Shown here piece by piece: positions 1 to 8,514 of a stretch of DNA of 64,000 nucleotides (position 1 is its first letter; each line of letters starts with the position of its first letter). Under the pieces are notes generated by a model. The model did not search any database. It was not told the origin of the DNA and saw only the letters and a program-made list of their open reading frames with translations. The translations under genes were made by a program, and so were the position numbers. This DNA is from Candidatus Aminicenantota bacterium (GTDB lineage: Bacteria; Acidobacteriota; Aminicenantia; JAMOAD01): NCBI GenBank assembly GCA_027061995.1, contig JAMOUT010000101.1:12892-76891 (forward strand), read 5' to 3'.

Positions 1-2
1 GG

Positions 3-539
3 GGAGGACATTTTGATATTGAAGTTGCCCATGAAGAGATAGAAACAGTTGAAGCAATAAGAGATAAAATATATTCAAACCGATTTACCCTTTTTACATA
101 CTCAAGAATTCAGGATATGTGGGATCTTTTTGTTAATTTATCTTACAAACACAATACAGACTCAAATGATATTATTTTCCTTTACGGGAGATTTTACAGA
201 AGATTTAAAGAATGGCCTTTTCTCGGAATAGGCTATCTATTCAGATTCGGTGATAGTGATTTTGATCCGTATCAATATTATGCACCCGAACAACTTCAAC
301 AACATCAAATTTACGGAACTTCACGGGGTGAATTCGGCTTTATCCATTATAGTGTAACAGCTCAAGCAGGTTACGCGAGAGAAAGAAGAGAACCTTGGAA
401 ATTCGTTTGGGGATTAAGAGCTGAAGTTGATCTTACAATATTACCTATTTTAATAATAAACGGAAGTTATATAAGACAGGATTCACCTCGCTACAGAATG
501 ACCGAATATAAAATCGGTTTGACTCTAAGAATTTTTTGA
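3..539 (+). CDS. C-terminal part of an outer-membrane beta-barrel protein (5' end outside window)
   Basis: The reading frame is open to the left edge, so the N-terminus lies outside the window. The visible 178 residues alternate polar and hydrophobic/aromatic residues in short strands (for example around KFVWGLRAEVDLTILPILII) and end in Ile-Phe. A terminal aromatic residue after a final amphipathic strand is the usual signature recognised by the BAM complex. The first internal ATG (117) is not a convincing start because coding-like sequence continues upstream. The specific family and any substrate are not recognisable. The gene converges with the deacetylase gene that ends at 556. Confidence 0.6.
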   Translation, partial: GGHFDIEVAHEEIETVEAIRDKIYSNRFTLFTYSRIQDMWDLFVNLSYKHNTDSNDIIFLYGRFYRRFKEWPFLGIGYLFRFGDSDFDPYQYYAPEQLQQHQIYGTSRGEFGFIHYSVTAQAGYARERREPWKFVWGLRAEVDLTILPILIINGSYIRQDSPRYRMTEYKIGLTLRIF

Positions 540-555
540 TATAAAACTTATTATA

Positions 556-1524
556 TTATTTTTTTCTTTTTAATTTTTCAACCGCTTCCGATACAGTGTA
601 AAATTTCACTTTTTTAGCCGCATATTTTATAAGTTCTTCAAAATATGACCTTTGCATCCCGTAGCAAGGTCCTACAATAAATTTTGTTCCTGATTTTGCC
701 ACATTCTTTAAATTATTATTATCAATTAATATCTTTCTTCCGCTAAACCCCTTTACTTTCAAATCCGTATTTTGAATTCTTGTATTTGTATCGGGAACAA
801 GACATAGAGCATTATGGTTCAATGGTTTAAAATCATCTTTTGCAATTATATAATCGTCCCCCACTGAAATAATTTCACCTTTTATATAATGATCCTCTTC
901 AAATATTTCATGACTGTAAACAAACATTATCTTATCCTGCATTTTGGCAAAATTTATCCACATCTTTACCTGTCTTAACGGAATATAATAACCCAAATCA
1001 ATAGAAGTTCCGGGATAGGATTTGTCATTATAAAGCTTATTTGTCAAAGGTAACGGACTGTATCTTCTGAAGCTATTAAATTTTTCATAGGCAATCTTTG
1101 AAGTCAACTCATTAAAAGAGTTAAAAGGGAAAACTATTGAACGGATACGATTAATACCATTTGACTGAAACTCGGATATTGATTTTTCCACCTCATCCTT
1201 TAACCATCTATCAATACCGTATTTTTCAACATATTTTGCAGAATTAAAATGATGATAAGTATGAGTTCCTATCTCCCATTTATAATAATTTTGCAATTTT
1301 CTTAAATCATCGAAAGTTAAGTATCCACTGTGAACTCTTTGGTTATTCACAAATACTGTCGCAACGCCTCCGACTTTTTGTAATTCGGGAGCAGCAATAT
1401 TAATCCAGCTCGGATACCCGTCATCAAATGCTATTGATATCCCCCCCCTCTTTTGTTGAGCGGGTAATATCATAACAAATGCTATCAGATAAATAATAAA
1501 TAAGATATAAATTCTATTTTTCAT
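556..1524 (-). CDS. Polysaccharide deacetylase family protein (CE4), exported
   Basis: A 322-residue protein with an N-terminal signal peptide (residues 1-22, cleavage near PAQ). CE4/NodB motifs are visible: motif 1 F33-D34-D35-G36 (catalytic base and metal Asp), motif 2 H88-T-Y-H-H92 (metal His pair), and a later motif-3-like Arg/Pro stretch (RIRSIVFPFN). The C-terminal ~90 residues contain a beta-rich extension beyond the core. The expected role is metal-dependent removal of N-acetyl groups from a cell-wall or exopolysaccharide substrate in the periplasm. The start overlaps the end of the upstream GH18-like gene by 11 bp, so the two are probably translated together. Confidence 0.8.
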   Translation of the reverse strand: MKNRIYILFIIYLIAFVMILPAQQKRGGISIAFDDGYPSWINIAAPELQKVGGVATVFVNNQRVHSGYLTFDDLRKLQNYYKWEIGTHTYHHFNSAKYVEKYGIDRWLKDEVEKSISEFQSNGINRIRSIVFPFNSFNELTSKIAYEKFNSFRRYSPLPLTNKLYNDKSYPGTSIDLGYYIPLRQVKMWINFAKMQDKIMFVYSHEIFEEDHYIKGEIISVGDDYIIAKDDFKPLNHNALCLVPDTNTRIQNTDLKVKGFSGRKILIDNNNLKNVAKSGTKFIVGPCYGMQRSYFEELIKYAAKKVKFYTVSEAVEKLKRKK

Positions 1525-2587
1525 ATTCCCTCCGTTTTTTCTTGTATTTCCTTATCAGGCTATACAATGAATTATCATTAGAACCGAGATACCAAAGCAT
1601 AATTTCTCCGTATTCAGCTTTTATGGCTGCTTCTATTTTTTCTTCCAAACTAATCGGATCATCAAACCAAAGTTCATCTCCGTTTTTATCTTTAATATAC
1701 GGAACTCTTGATTTTCTTTCCCTTTTTAAATTCACTGAGTTCAGATACTTTTGAGATTCTTTCCATGAGTATCTTATTATATTTTTATTTTTATGCCAAT
1801 AAAACCCTTTTAGTGCAATTGCAATAGAGGGGCATCCCTTTGCATCTCCTTCAACCCTCTCTTTTAATTTCTTAATAAATTTTGGCGTTGACCTTGGGCC
1901 GGGACCCGTAAAATTACCGTGTAAATTATAACTCATAACAATGAGATTCATTGTCCCCCAATAAGGAAGAGGACCTTTTGTCGGTTCGATGATTATTTTA
2001 AGTTTTTTATTCTCACTTTTCAATGCCGCGGATAATTCAATAAGATAATTTTGGTAACCTCTCTCTTCTGACTTTTTTATATTTTCAAAATCAAGATCAA
2101 GTCCCTTAAAACCGAATTTGTTCATGATTTTTATAATCGAATCTATATTTTTCTTTCTTATTTTATGGTTATAGAAAATTTTTCTTAATATTCCGATATC
2201 CTTTAGTATTGTTTTCTTTTTCCCCCTTCTTAAATCATTAACTATTGTTATCCAAGGGGAAAACCCCTTCTTTTTCGACAATTTTATGAATTTTATAATC
2301 TGCCTATGACTTAAACCGTCAATAACAGCCTCCCCTTTTTCATTAAGTTCAAGAGAAAAAAGTGAAATTCTGTCAAATAGATCTCCATGGGTTTCAACCT
2401 CTTCAAAACCTGAACTATCCCAATACACCACCCAACCTCCGAGACCTATCGTAGATGCAATCGCCACACCTTTTAATAAAAAAAGCGATATTAGTATAAT
2501 TACAAATTTTTTGAATATTATATTAAATATCTCTATTAGAATATTAATTTTAACTTTTTCATTATACTGATTTAAAGACATCTGCAA
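1514..2587 (-). CDS. GH18-like (chitinase-fold) glycoside hydrolase, membrane-anchored or exported
   Basis: A 357-residue protein with a hydrophobic segment at about residues 27-45, consistent with a signal peptide or anchor after a long charged N-terminus; a later start is possible. The centre carries K161-G-L-D164-L-D166-F-E168, matching the GH18 DGxDxDxE strand-4 motif with the acid Glu168 and the Asp two residues before it present. The first Asp of the motif is Lys here. Later beta strands (NLIVMSYNL and IMLWYLG) match the expected barrel positions. It probably cleaves or binds an N-acetylglucosamine-containing glycan. It is cotranscribed with the CE4 deacetylase. Loss of activity is possible given the altered motif. 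Confidence 0.65.
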   Translation of the reverse strand: MQMSLNQYNEKVKINILIEIFNIIFKKFVIILISLFLLKGVAIASTIGLGGWVVYWDSSGFEEVETHGDLFDRISLFSLELNEKGEAVIDGLSHRQIIKFIKLSKKKGFSPWITIVNDLRRGKKKTILKDIGILRKIFYNHKIRKKNIDSIIKIMNKFGFKGLDLDFENIKKSEERGYQNYLIELSAALKSENKKLKIIIEPTKGPLPYWGTMNLIVMSYNLHGNFTGPGPRSTPKFIKKLKERVEGDAKGCPSIAIALKGFYWHKNKNIIRYSWKESQKYLNSVNLKRERKSRVPYIKDKNGDELWFDDPISLEEKIEAAIKAEYGEIMLWYLGSNDNSLYSLIRKYKKKRREYEK

Positions 2588-2656
2588 TTATACATCATAT
2601 TGTTTTGCTTGACAATTTAATAAATCAATCTTTTAAATAATTTTTTAAACTTTCTA

Positions 2657-2685
2657 TTGACAAATTTTAAAATTTCATAGATAAT
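2657..2685 (+). promoter_or_regulatory. Sigma-70-type promoter for tRNA-Gly and bactofilin
   Basis: TTGACA at 2657-2662 and GATAAT at 2680-2685 are separated by 17 bp, which is close to consensus. Transcription would start near 2692, directly before the tRNA at 2694. A further TTGACA lies upstream near 2610 without a well-spaced -10. Confidence 0.75.
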
Positions 2686-2693
2686 TAACCCTT

Positions 2694-2765
2694 GCGGGCA
2701 TAGCTCAGTGGTAGAGTATCAGCTTCCCAAGCTGAGTGTCGCGGGTTCAAATCCCGTTGCCCGCT
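2694..2765 (+). tRNA. tRNA-Gly (anticodon CCC)
   Basis: A complete cloverleaf is visible. The acceptor GCGGGCA pairs with TGCCCGC, and the discriminator is T2765. The anticodon stem TCAGC/GCTGA encloses the loop TTCCCAA, giving anticodon CCC, which reads GGG. The T arm has GTTCAAATC in a GC-rich stem. The 3' CCA is not encoded, so it must be added post-transcriptionally. The bactofilin gene starts 25 nt downstream and may share the transcript. Confidence 0.95.
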
Positions 2766-2790
2766 AAAATAAATTATAAGAGAGGATAAA

Positions 2791-3291
2791 ATGGGATTTA
2801 TATCTAACAAACCAAAAAAAGTTTCAAATTCAGGTAATGATTTTGATAATCATTACTCATCGCAAGGGATATCTTCTGAAAAAACCATTATCGGTAAAAC
2901 CATTAAAATAGAGGGCGAAGTTAAATCTGACGAAGATGTTATCATAGAAGGTAAAGTAAGCGGCAAAGTGGAAGTCGGCAAAACTCTTACCATCGGAAAG
3001 CACGGTTATGTAAACGCAGAAATATCAGCTCGTATTGTCAGAATTCTCGGAAAAGTTGAAGGTGATGTAAAAGCTATCTATAAAGTTGAGATTGTTCCCG
3101 AAGGTAAACTTTACGGAAACATTAAAGCTCCTAAGATTGTTATTGCGGAAGGGGCATTATTCAAGGGAAGCGTAGAGATGAATGATAACAAGGAACTTCT
3201 TAATAAAAACAATTCTCTCGAATCACCGAAGACAACTACTGTCGAAAATAACAAACAAGGGAAAAATAATAATTCAAAAAACACTCTTTAA
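2791..3291 (+). CDS. Bactofilin family polymer-forming protein
   Basis: A 166-residue cytoplasmic protein. Residues about 35-130 are a run of short beta-helix turns with repeated Gly/Val/Ile spacing (GKTIKIEG, EDVIIEGKVSG, KTLTIGKHG, RILGKVEGDV), typical of the bactofilin (DUF583) core. Disordered, Ser/Asn-rich tails flank the core. Bactofilins polymerise without nucleotide and position cell-wall or morphogenesis enzymes. The stop overlaps the next gene by one base (taATG), so it is coupled to the lipoate ligase gene. Nearby CE4, GH18-like and PgaB-like hydrolases would fit an envelope-shaping role, but that link is inference. Confidence 0.88.
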   Translation: MGFISNKPKKVSNSGNDFDNHYSSQGISSEKTIIGKTIKIEGEVKSDEDVIIEGKVSGKVEVGKTLTIGKHGYVNAEISARIVRILGKVEGDVKAIYKVEIVPEGKLYGNIKAPKIVIAEGALFKGSVEMNDNKELLNKNNSLESPKTTTVENNKQGKNNNSKNTL

Positions 3292-4091
3292 TGAATAGAA
3301 ATAAAACATGGTATTTAATAACCGATAAAAATCATAATAATGCCGCTTATAATATGGCGGTTGATGAATTAATCTTAATAAAATCAGAAGAAAATAAAGA
3401 TACTACATTTTTAAGATTTTACGGATGGAACCCACCCTCAATTTCAATAGGAAGATCTCAGAAACATAAAAAAGTCGCAAATTTAGAACTTCTTAAAAAA
3501 TACGGAATAGACCTTGTCAGAAGGCCGACAGGAGGAAAAACTGTTCTTCATTATGATGAATTAACCTATTCAATAGCTTCATCGGATAATATCTTTATGA
3601 GTTTCACATCAATACGGGATGTATATAATTTGTTAGCGAAAGCTTTGCTTAAAGGGCTTCAAAATCTTGAGCTTGACGCCGAGATCATTAGTAAGGATCC
3701 TAAAGGATTGGTAAAAACAGATATGCCCTGTTTTTCATATCCCACCCGAGATGAAATCGTTATCAAAGGGAAAAAAATAATTGGTAGTGCACAAAAAAGA
3801 TCTAAAACCGCTTTCCTTCAACATGGTTCAATCCCTGTAAAAGACAGAAGAGAACTCTATGCGGAGATTACAGGTGTGGATAAACAGATTCTCCTTGATT
3901 CCATGACAAGTATTGAGCTTGAAATCGGAGATACTGATTTTCATATAATAAGAGACTCTTTTGTAAAAGGATTTAAGGATGAATTTAAAATTGATTTTAA
4001 GGAATATGTTTTTGATAAAGAGGATATTAAAACAATTAATTCTCTTATCAATAATAAATATTCCTCTATTGATTGGAATTACGAGCTCTAA
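3291..4091 (+). CDS. Lipoate-protein ligase A / octanoyltransferase (LplA/LipM) family
   Basis: A 266-residue BPL/LplA-fold enzyme. The signature RRPTGGKTVLH (77-87) matches the RRxSGGGAVxH lipoyl-binding loop, and KKIIGSAQKR (161-170) matches the second conserved block followed by LQHGS. Cys147 in a PCF context aligns with the active-site Cys of Bacillus LipM, favouring an octanoyl-transfer mechanism over ATP-dependent lipoate ligation. Substitution of one loop Gly by Lys83 is noticeable. Its substrate would be lipoyl domains such as GcvH or 2-oxoacid dehydrogenase E2. It is translationally coupled to bactofilin upstream, and the next ORF starts within its 3' end. Confidence 0.8.
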   Translation: MNRNKTWYLITDKNHNNAAYNMAVDELILIKSEENKDTTFLRFYGWNPPSISIGRSQKHKKVANLELLKKYGIDLVRRPTGGKTVLHYDELTYSIASSDNIFMSFTSIRDVYNLLAKALLKGLQNLELDAEIISKDPKGLVKTDMPCFSYPTRDEIVIKGKKIIGSAQKRSKTAFLQHGSIPVKDRRELYAEITGVDKQILLDSMTSIELEIGDTDFHIIRDSFVKGFKDEFKIDFKEYVFDKEDIKTINSLINNKYSSIDWNYEL

Positions 4092-5016
4092 GCTATTTTC
4101 AACAGAATATTTAATCCAAATCCATACGATAAAACAAAAAGATATTAAAGTTTTTAAAGAACAACTTATCAAATATAGAGAAATCGGTTTTTCAGGAGCA
4201 ATAATAAGAGTTTTTCAAAACAGAGATGATAGTTATCACTATATATCCCCTATATTAAACAAGAAAGGAGTTTATTTTTCAAACAATGAAAGGACTCCTA
4301 CAATATCCCCGATTATTAATAAACTAACCTCTGATTATAATATTCCCGATTTTAAAACAATTGTTTGGATGAGCACAAGAAGGATGGATTGGGTCAATGG
4401 GAAAAGATTCGGAAAATATCTTATTCTTCAGAATAAGCAAAATCAAAAAAATATTTTATCTTATTTTAAAAGTTTAGCTAATTTCAAAATAGCTGGAATA
4501 TTAATTCAAGATGACTTGGTTATAAAGAAAAAAGAGGAAAATTTTTTGGGAGTAAAAAATAAAAAAGAGATAATTCTTCAATACCTTCAAAATATAAAAA
4601 AAATTATCGGCAAAAAAGAACTTATAACAAATATCTATTATGAAGTCCCGTATAATTCGGCAATAGGAGACAGCTGGTACGGACAAAATATGGATGATTT
4701 TTTTAATGTCGGAGTTGATAGTGTTGCGATAATGCTATACCAAAAACAAATCCAAAGAGAGTTAAAATTAAATGATACAAAATTATATCAATATATAAAT
4801 AAAATCATAAATAATCTAAAACCTTATGCTGAAAAAACTTATATAAAACTTCAAATAACAGATTTTAAAACCGGGAAATTCATAAAAATAGACAGATTAT
4901 TGAAAATAATTAATCTTATCCCCGATAATTTCAAAGGGATTATATTCACCCCCGTTAGAACCGATAAATTTACATATCTCTATTTAAAATCATTAATCGG
5001 TAGGATAAAAAAATAA
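3979..5016 (+). CDS. PgaB C-terminal-like glycoside hydrolase (poly-GlcNAc hydrolase type), exported
   Basis: Up to 345 residues, with a hydrophobic signal segment at about 18-40. The ATG at 3979 has an AAAAGG sequence 8 bp upstream; an ATG at 4006 is the alternative start. The body resembles the C-terminal TIM-barrel domain of PgaB, which cleaves partially deacetylated poly-beta-1,6-GlcNAc: a W130-centred strand (VWMSTRRMDW) and an Asp pair D178-D179 in GILIQDDL match its GxxxxDD active-site block. There is no fused deacetylase domain, unlike E. coli PgaB; a separate CE4 gene lies 2.5 kb away. The gene overlaps the lipoate ligase by 113 bp if the first start is used. Assignment rests on remembered motif similarity. 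Confidence 0.55.
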   Translation: MNLKLILRNMFLIKRILKQLILLSIINIPLLIGITSSKLFSTEYLIQIHTIKQKDIKVFKEQLIKYREIGFSGAIIRVFQNRDDSYHYISPILNKKGVYFSNNERTPTISPIINKLTSDYNIPDFKTIVWMSTRRMDWVNGKRFGKYLILQNKQNQKNILSYFKSLANFKIAGILIQDDLVIKKKEENFLGVKNKKEIILQYLQNIKKIIGKKELITNIYYEVPYNSAIGDSWYGQNMDDFFNVGVDSVAIMLYQKQIQRELKLNDTKLYQYINKIINNLKPYAEKTYIKLQITDFKTGKFIKIDRLLKIINLIPDNFKGIIFTPVRTDKFTYLYLKSLIGRIKK

Positions 5017-5103
5017 ATTACGGTTAAAAAATTATCCAAAAAATTAAAAACCGGATTACTTCTCTTAAAACTTTTATCTATTATATTAAATATTAAATAA
5101 AAA

Positions 5104-5129
5104 AAGGGGGAGCAAAACCGCTCCCCCTT
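5104..5129. terminator. Bidirectional intrinsic terminator
   Basis: A perfect 10-bp stem, AAGGGGGAGC / GCTCCCCCTT, encloses a 6-nt loop. It is flanked by A-rich sequence on the left and a T-run on the right, so it can terminate both the plus-strand PgaB-like gene (ends 5016) and minus-strand gdhA (ends 5150). Confidence 0.9.
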
Positions 5130-5149
5130 ATATTTTTCAGCTTTTCCTA

Positions 5150-6508
5150 TTAAACGATTCCATAAGCAAGCATTGCATTAGCTACTTTTAAGAAGCCGGC
5201 AATATTTGCTCCATAGAGATAGTTTCCTTTATGTCCATATGCTTCAGCAGCTTCAAGTGAATTCTTATGAATACTCTTCATAATATTAAGAAGTTTTGCA
5301 TCCACCTCTTCTCTTGTCCACTGAAGTCTCAAACTGTTCTGACTCATTTCAAGACCTGATACCGCGACACCACCTGCGTTTGCCGCTTTTGCAGGACCGT
5401 AAAGAACATTATTATCAATATAAATCTTGATTGCATCAAGAGTTGAAGGCATATTTGCACCTTCGGATACACATACTACGCCGTTTTTAACGAGTGCATC
5501 AGCGTGATCTCCGTTAATTTCATTTTGAGTTGCCGAAGGAAGTGCCACATCAGCTTTAATACCTTGCTCTTTTACTACATCCCAAACACTTTTACCTGCA
5601 TAATAATCAACTCCGTATTTATCAGCATACTCTTTTACTCTTCCTCTTTTTACATTTTTGAGTTCCATTAGGAAATCCCATTTTTCCCCTTTGATACCAT
5701 CCATATCAACAACTGTTCCCGATGAATCGGAAATTGTGATTACTTTTCCACCGAGTTCATTGATTTTCTGGATTGTATATTGGGCAACATTTCCGGATCC
5801 ACTTACGATGACTGTTTTACCTGAAAAATCCAATCCTCTTGTTGCGAGCATCTCTGCCGCAAAATAAACATTACCATAACCTGTTGCTTCGGGTCTGATT
5901 AAGCTTCCGCCCCAGCCGTATGCTTTACCTGTTAGGACTCCGCCTGAATGCTCATTGGTTATTTTTTTATACATACCAAGCATATAACCGATCTCTCTTC
6001 CTCCGACTCCGATATCTCCGGCGGGAACATCCGTGTTAGGTCCGATGTGTCTGAAAAGTTCTCTCATAAAAGAATATGTAAATCTCATAACCTCTGCATC
6101 CGATTTTCCTTTAGGATCAAAATCAGATCCACCTTTTGCTCCACCCATGGGAAGGGTAGTCAAAGCATTTTTGAAAATCTGCTCAAAACCCAAGAATTTA
6201 ATAATTCCTTCATAGACCGAAGGATGAAATCTCAAACCACCCTTATAAGGTCCGATTGCATTATTAAACTCAATTCTCATCCCTCTGTTTACCTGAACAT
6301 TTCCTTCATCATCTTCCCAAGGAACTCTGAAAATAACCTGTCTATCAGGTTCCACGATTCTGTCATAAATTTTAGCTTTGACAAATTCGGGATGTTTCTC
6401 AACGGTAGGTTCAAGAGTTGTTAAAACCTCTTCGACCGCCTGATGGAATTCAGGCTGTGCCGGATTTTTTACTTTAACTTTTGCGATTACATCACTAATA
6501 ACTGACAT
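5150..6508 (-). CDS. gdhA: Glutamate dehydrogenase (hexameric GdhA type)
   Basis: 452 residues, the usual length of the bacterial hexameric enzyme. It catalyses reversible reductive amination of 2-oxoglutarate to glutamate. The active-site Lys125 lies in LPMGGAKGGSDFDPKGKS, and D165 in DVPAGDIGVGGREIGYM. The nucleotide-binding Rossmann motif is GSGNVAQY. Sequence features resemble the small NADP-type enzymes, but cofactor cannot be settled by eye. A strong ribosome site (AAGGAGG, 7 bp before ATG) and a consensus promoter precede it, and a bidirectional terminator follows, so it is a single-gene unit. Confidence 0.97.
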   Translation of the reverse strand: MSVISDVIAKVKVKNPAQPEFHQAVEEVLTTLEPTVEKHPEFVKAKIYDRIVEPDRQVIFRVPWEDDEGNVQVNRGMRIEFNNAIGPYKGGLRFHPSVYEGIIKFLGFEQIFKNALTTLPMGGAKGGSDFDPKGKSDAEVMRFTYSFMRELFRHIGPNTDVPAGDIGVGGREIGYMLGMYKKITNEHSGGVLTGKAYGWGGSLIRPEATGYGNVYFAAEMLATRGLDFSGKTVIVSGSGNVAQYTIQKINELGGKVITISDSSGTVVDMDGIKGEKWDFLMELKNVKRGRVKEYADKYGVDYYAGKSVWDVVKEQGIKADVALPSATQNEINGDHADALVKNGVVCVSEGANMPSTLDAIKIYIDNNVLYGPAKAANAGGVAVSGLEMSQNSLRLQWTREEVDAKLLNIMKSIHKNSLEAAEAYGHKGNYLYGANIAGFLKVANAMLAYGIV

Positions 6509-6572
6509 ATAATACCTCCTTTGATATTTAATTGATTTATTAAAATTCTTTGATTTGTAATGTTCATTGATA

Positions 6573-6600
6573 ATTATATCAAATTAAAATCTATTGTCAA
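6573..6600 (-). promoter_or_regulatory. gdhA promoter
   Basis: On the minus strand, TTGACA (6600-6595) and TATAAT (6578-6573) are separated by 16 bp: a perfect sigma-70-type match, leaving a leader of about 57 nt. The remaining 200 bp up to the neighbouring gene show no other clear feature. Confidence 0.85.
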
Positions 6601-6800
6601 TAATTTTTCAAAAAAAAACGGACAAACCTTATATCTTTAAACTCACTCTTTGGTTTATGATTCTTGTTTTAACTCTGTTTATTATAGAAAAGATTCTTTA
6701 AAAAAATATTCAAGTTCTATTTAAGATTTATTAGATTTCTTTCAAGATACTAAGAGAAATTCAATGAATAGTTTTCAGTTTCCGTATTCTTTTAACTTTA

Positions 6801-7928
6801 TCATAGCCCTATTATCTTATATACCGTAAAAAATTGATTTCCGGAATTATCGTATCTTATCGTATATAGTCTTTTATTTTTTATTTTTTGATAACCACTG
6901 TTTGCTTTACTATATACGGGAAGAGGAATACTACATAAAAGCCACCCTTTTTCATTAAATATCTCATGGATATAATTTCCCGAATGATTATCTATTTCAT
7001 AGGTTTGAACAAATATATAACCAGCATCCGATAAAGTCATCGTATGAAAAGGGGGAAGATATTTCGGAAAATAAAATTTGTTTTTTATCTCTTTCATGAA
7101 TCCCCGTTTAAATAATGATTCGAATTCCTTAATATATCTTTCATAAGGTTTTATTTTTTTATAATTCACTCTTATTATTTTTTTAATCAATTTACCGTTC
7201 AAATTATAAACTCTAATCTCATAACCATCCTGCTGTGAAAAAGAATATATTTTTGAGTTCCTTACCATAAAACCCATATTGCCATAAACAGCAGGTATTT
7301 TATCCCCCGTAGTAAAAGGATTATCCATCTTTCTTTTACTCAGAACCACCAATAATTTATTATCTTTTGAATATAAAACATTTTCTATAAACAGAGTTTT
7401 TTTCTCTAAAAATGATTTCTCCTTTATATAATTTCCGTTTTCCAGGACATAGAAATTCGGCGAATTATAACCAGCTCTCTTTTTCTCTTTTATAAAATTT
7501 CCTTCACTATCAAAATAAATAACTTTCATATTTCCGCTATCGCAAATAACAAGTCTCCCTCTTCCATCAAAATACATTGAAGAAACTTCCGCTATCTCCT
7601 CAGGACCTTGTCCTATTTTCCCGAAATTTTTAATAAATTTACCTTTATTGTCAAAAATAAAAATACCTGATTTATCCGAAAAAAAGTATATATACCCTAT
7701 TTTTGAAACCGCGAAAGTTCCGAATTCTGCAAATTTCTTATCTAATAATTTATCGCTGATACCTATTTCAAATTCTTTTTCAAGTTTTGGACATCTTCCG
7801 TCATTTTTTAAAAAGGAATAGTTTTTGATAATTTTAATACCATTTTTATTCTCAATTTCATAAGATTTTTCTGTTTTAGCACAGAACCCGAAAATCAAAA
7901 CAAAAATAAAAAAACACAATTTTTTCAT
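6801..7928 (-). CDS. Six-bladed beta-propeller lipoprotein
   Basis: 375 residues with a lipoprotein-type signal (hydrophobic stretch ending in FGFC, probable lipidated Cys16). The rest shows repeated NHL/propeller blades, including the typical GKIGQGPEEI loop followed by a FDGRGRLVICDSGN-like blade. Such proteins are frequent in some Acidobacteriota, Bacteroidota and uncultured relatives; their function is unknown and a binding or scaffold role at the envelope is inferred. It is the last gene of the alpha-2-macroglobulin/PBP1C operon, 25 bp after the methyltransferase gene. A second, related protein is at 62517-63644. Confidence 0.75.
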   Translation of the reverse strand: MKKLCFFIFVLIFGFCAKTEKSYEIENKNGIKIIKNYSFLKNDGRCPKLEKEFEIGISDKLLDKKFAEFGTFAVSKIGYIYFFSDKSGIFIFDNKGKFIKNFGKIGQGPEEIAEVSSMYFDGRGRLVICDSGNMKVIYFDSEGNFIKEKKRAGYNSPNFYVLENGNYIKEKSFLEKKTLFIENVLYSKDNKLLVVLSKRKMDNPFTTGDKIPAVYGNMGFMVRNSKIYSFSQQDGYEIRVYNLNGKLIKKIIRVNYKKIKPYERYIKEFESLFKRGFMKEIKNKFYFPKYLPPFHTMTLSDAGYIFVQTYEIDNHSGNYIHEIFNEKGWLLCSIPLPVYSKANSGYQKIKNKRLYTIRYDNSGNQFFTVYKIIGL

Positions 7929-7953
7929 TTTATTACTCCTTTGCTCCTCTTTT

Positions 7954-8514
7954 TTAAATATACCTTCTTACTCTTTTTTTATATTTACGATATTTTTCAC
8001 CATGAAGATTCTCAAGATATTTTTCCTCTTTTAAAATCATAAGATGAAAAAGGATGATTGTGATTATCACTGTTATAAACAAAATGAGCGATGGAAGAGA
8101 TAACAGCATACCGATTAAAACCAAATCATATGAAAGAAAATAGGGATTCCTTGATATTTTGTATAAACCTGTTTCTATAAGCTCTGTTTTTTCATTTTCA
8201 TCAACCCCTATTCTCCAGGATTTTTTCATATTCAAAGATGAGAGAATACTTATTATTAATCCCATAGAGATTAAAAAAGCCCCTATTGCCCTTAAAACAG
8301 GGGAAAAACCTATTATAAAAAGATACTTTCCTATCTCCGGAAATAAAAGATAAAACAGGAATATAACCGAAGATAAACCTGCGAAAAAAACCGAGCTGTT
8401 TACAAGCGAATTTTTCGCTTTAACAGGCTTTCTTAATTCTTTGGATAATAGATAAGCCCTTAAAAAGAAAAACAGGTAAAAAACAAATATTAAAAATATC
8501 AAAAAATATCTCAT
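7954..8514 (-). CDS. Isoprenylcysteine carboxyl methyltransferase (ICMT)-like membrane methyltransferase
   Basis: 186 residues with about five membrane segments. The C-terminal half has the ICMT/PEMT signature: TGLYKISRNPYFLSY, then a hydrophobic hairpin, then EEKYLENLHGEKYRKYKKRV, where the GxxxxxxRNPxY and EExxLxxxxGxxYxxYxxxV blocks bind S-adenosylmethionine. The acceptor is unknown; bacterial members methylate lipids or other membrane substrates. It overlaps the 3' end of pbpC by 4 bp (ATGA), so it belongs to that operon. Confidence 0.75.
   Translation of the reverse strand: MRYFLIFLIFVFYLFFFLRAYLLSKELRKPVKAKNSLVNSSVFFAGLSSVIFLFYLLFPEIGKYLFIIGFSPVLRAIGAFLISMGLIISILSSLNMKKSWRIGVDENEKTELIETGLYKISRNPYFLSYDLVLIGMLLSLPSLILFITVIITIILFHLMILKEEKYLENLHGEKYRKYKKRVRRYI

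Noticed and set aside
3828-4172. 114-codon minus-strand ORF across the ligase/PgaB-like junction
   Set aside because: It overlaps two better-supported plus-strand genes and has no family features.
5948-6424. 158-codon ORF antisense to gdhA
   Set aside because: It lies wholly inside the strongly conserved gdhA frame, has no SD and no recognisable protein features.
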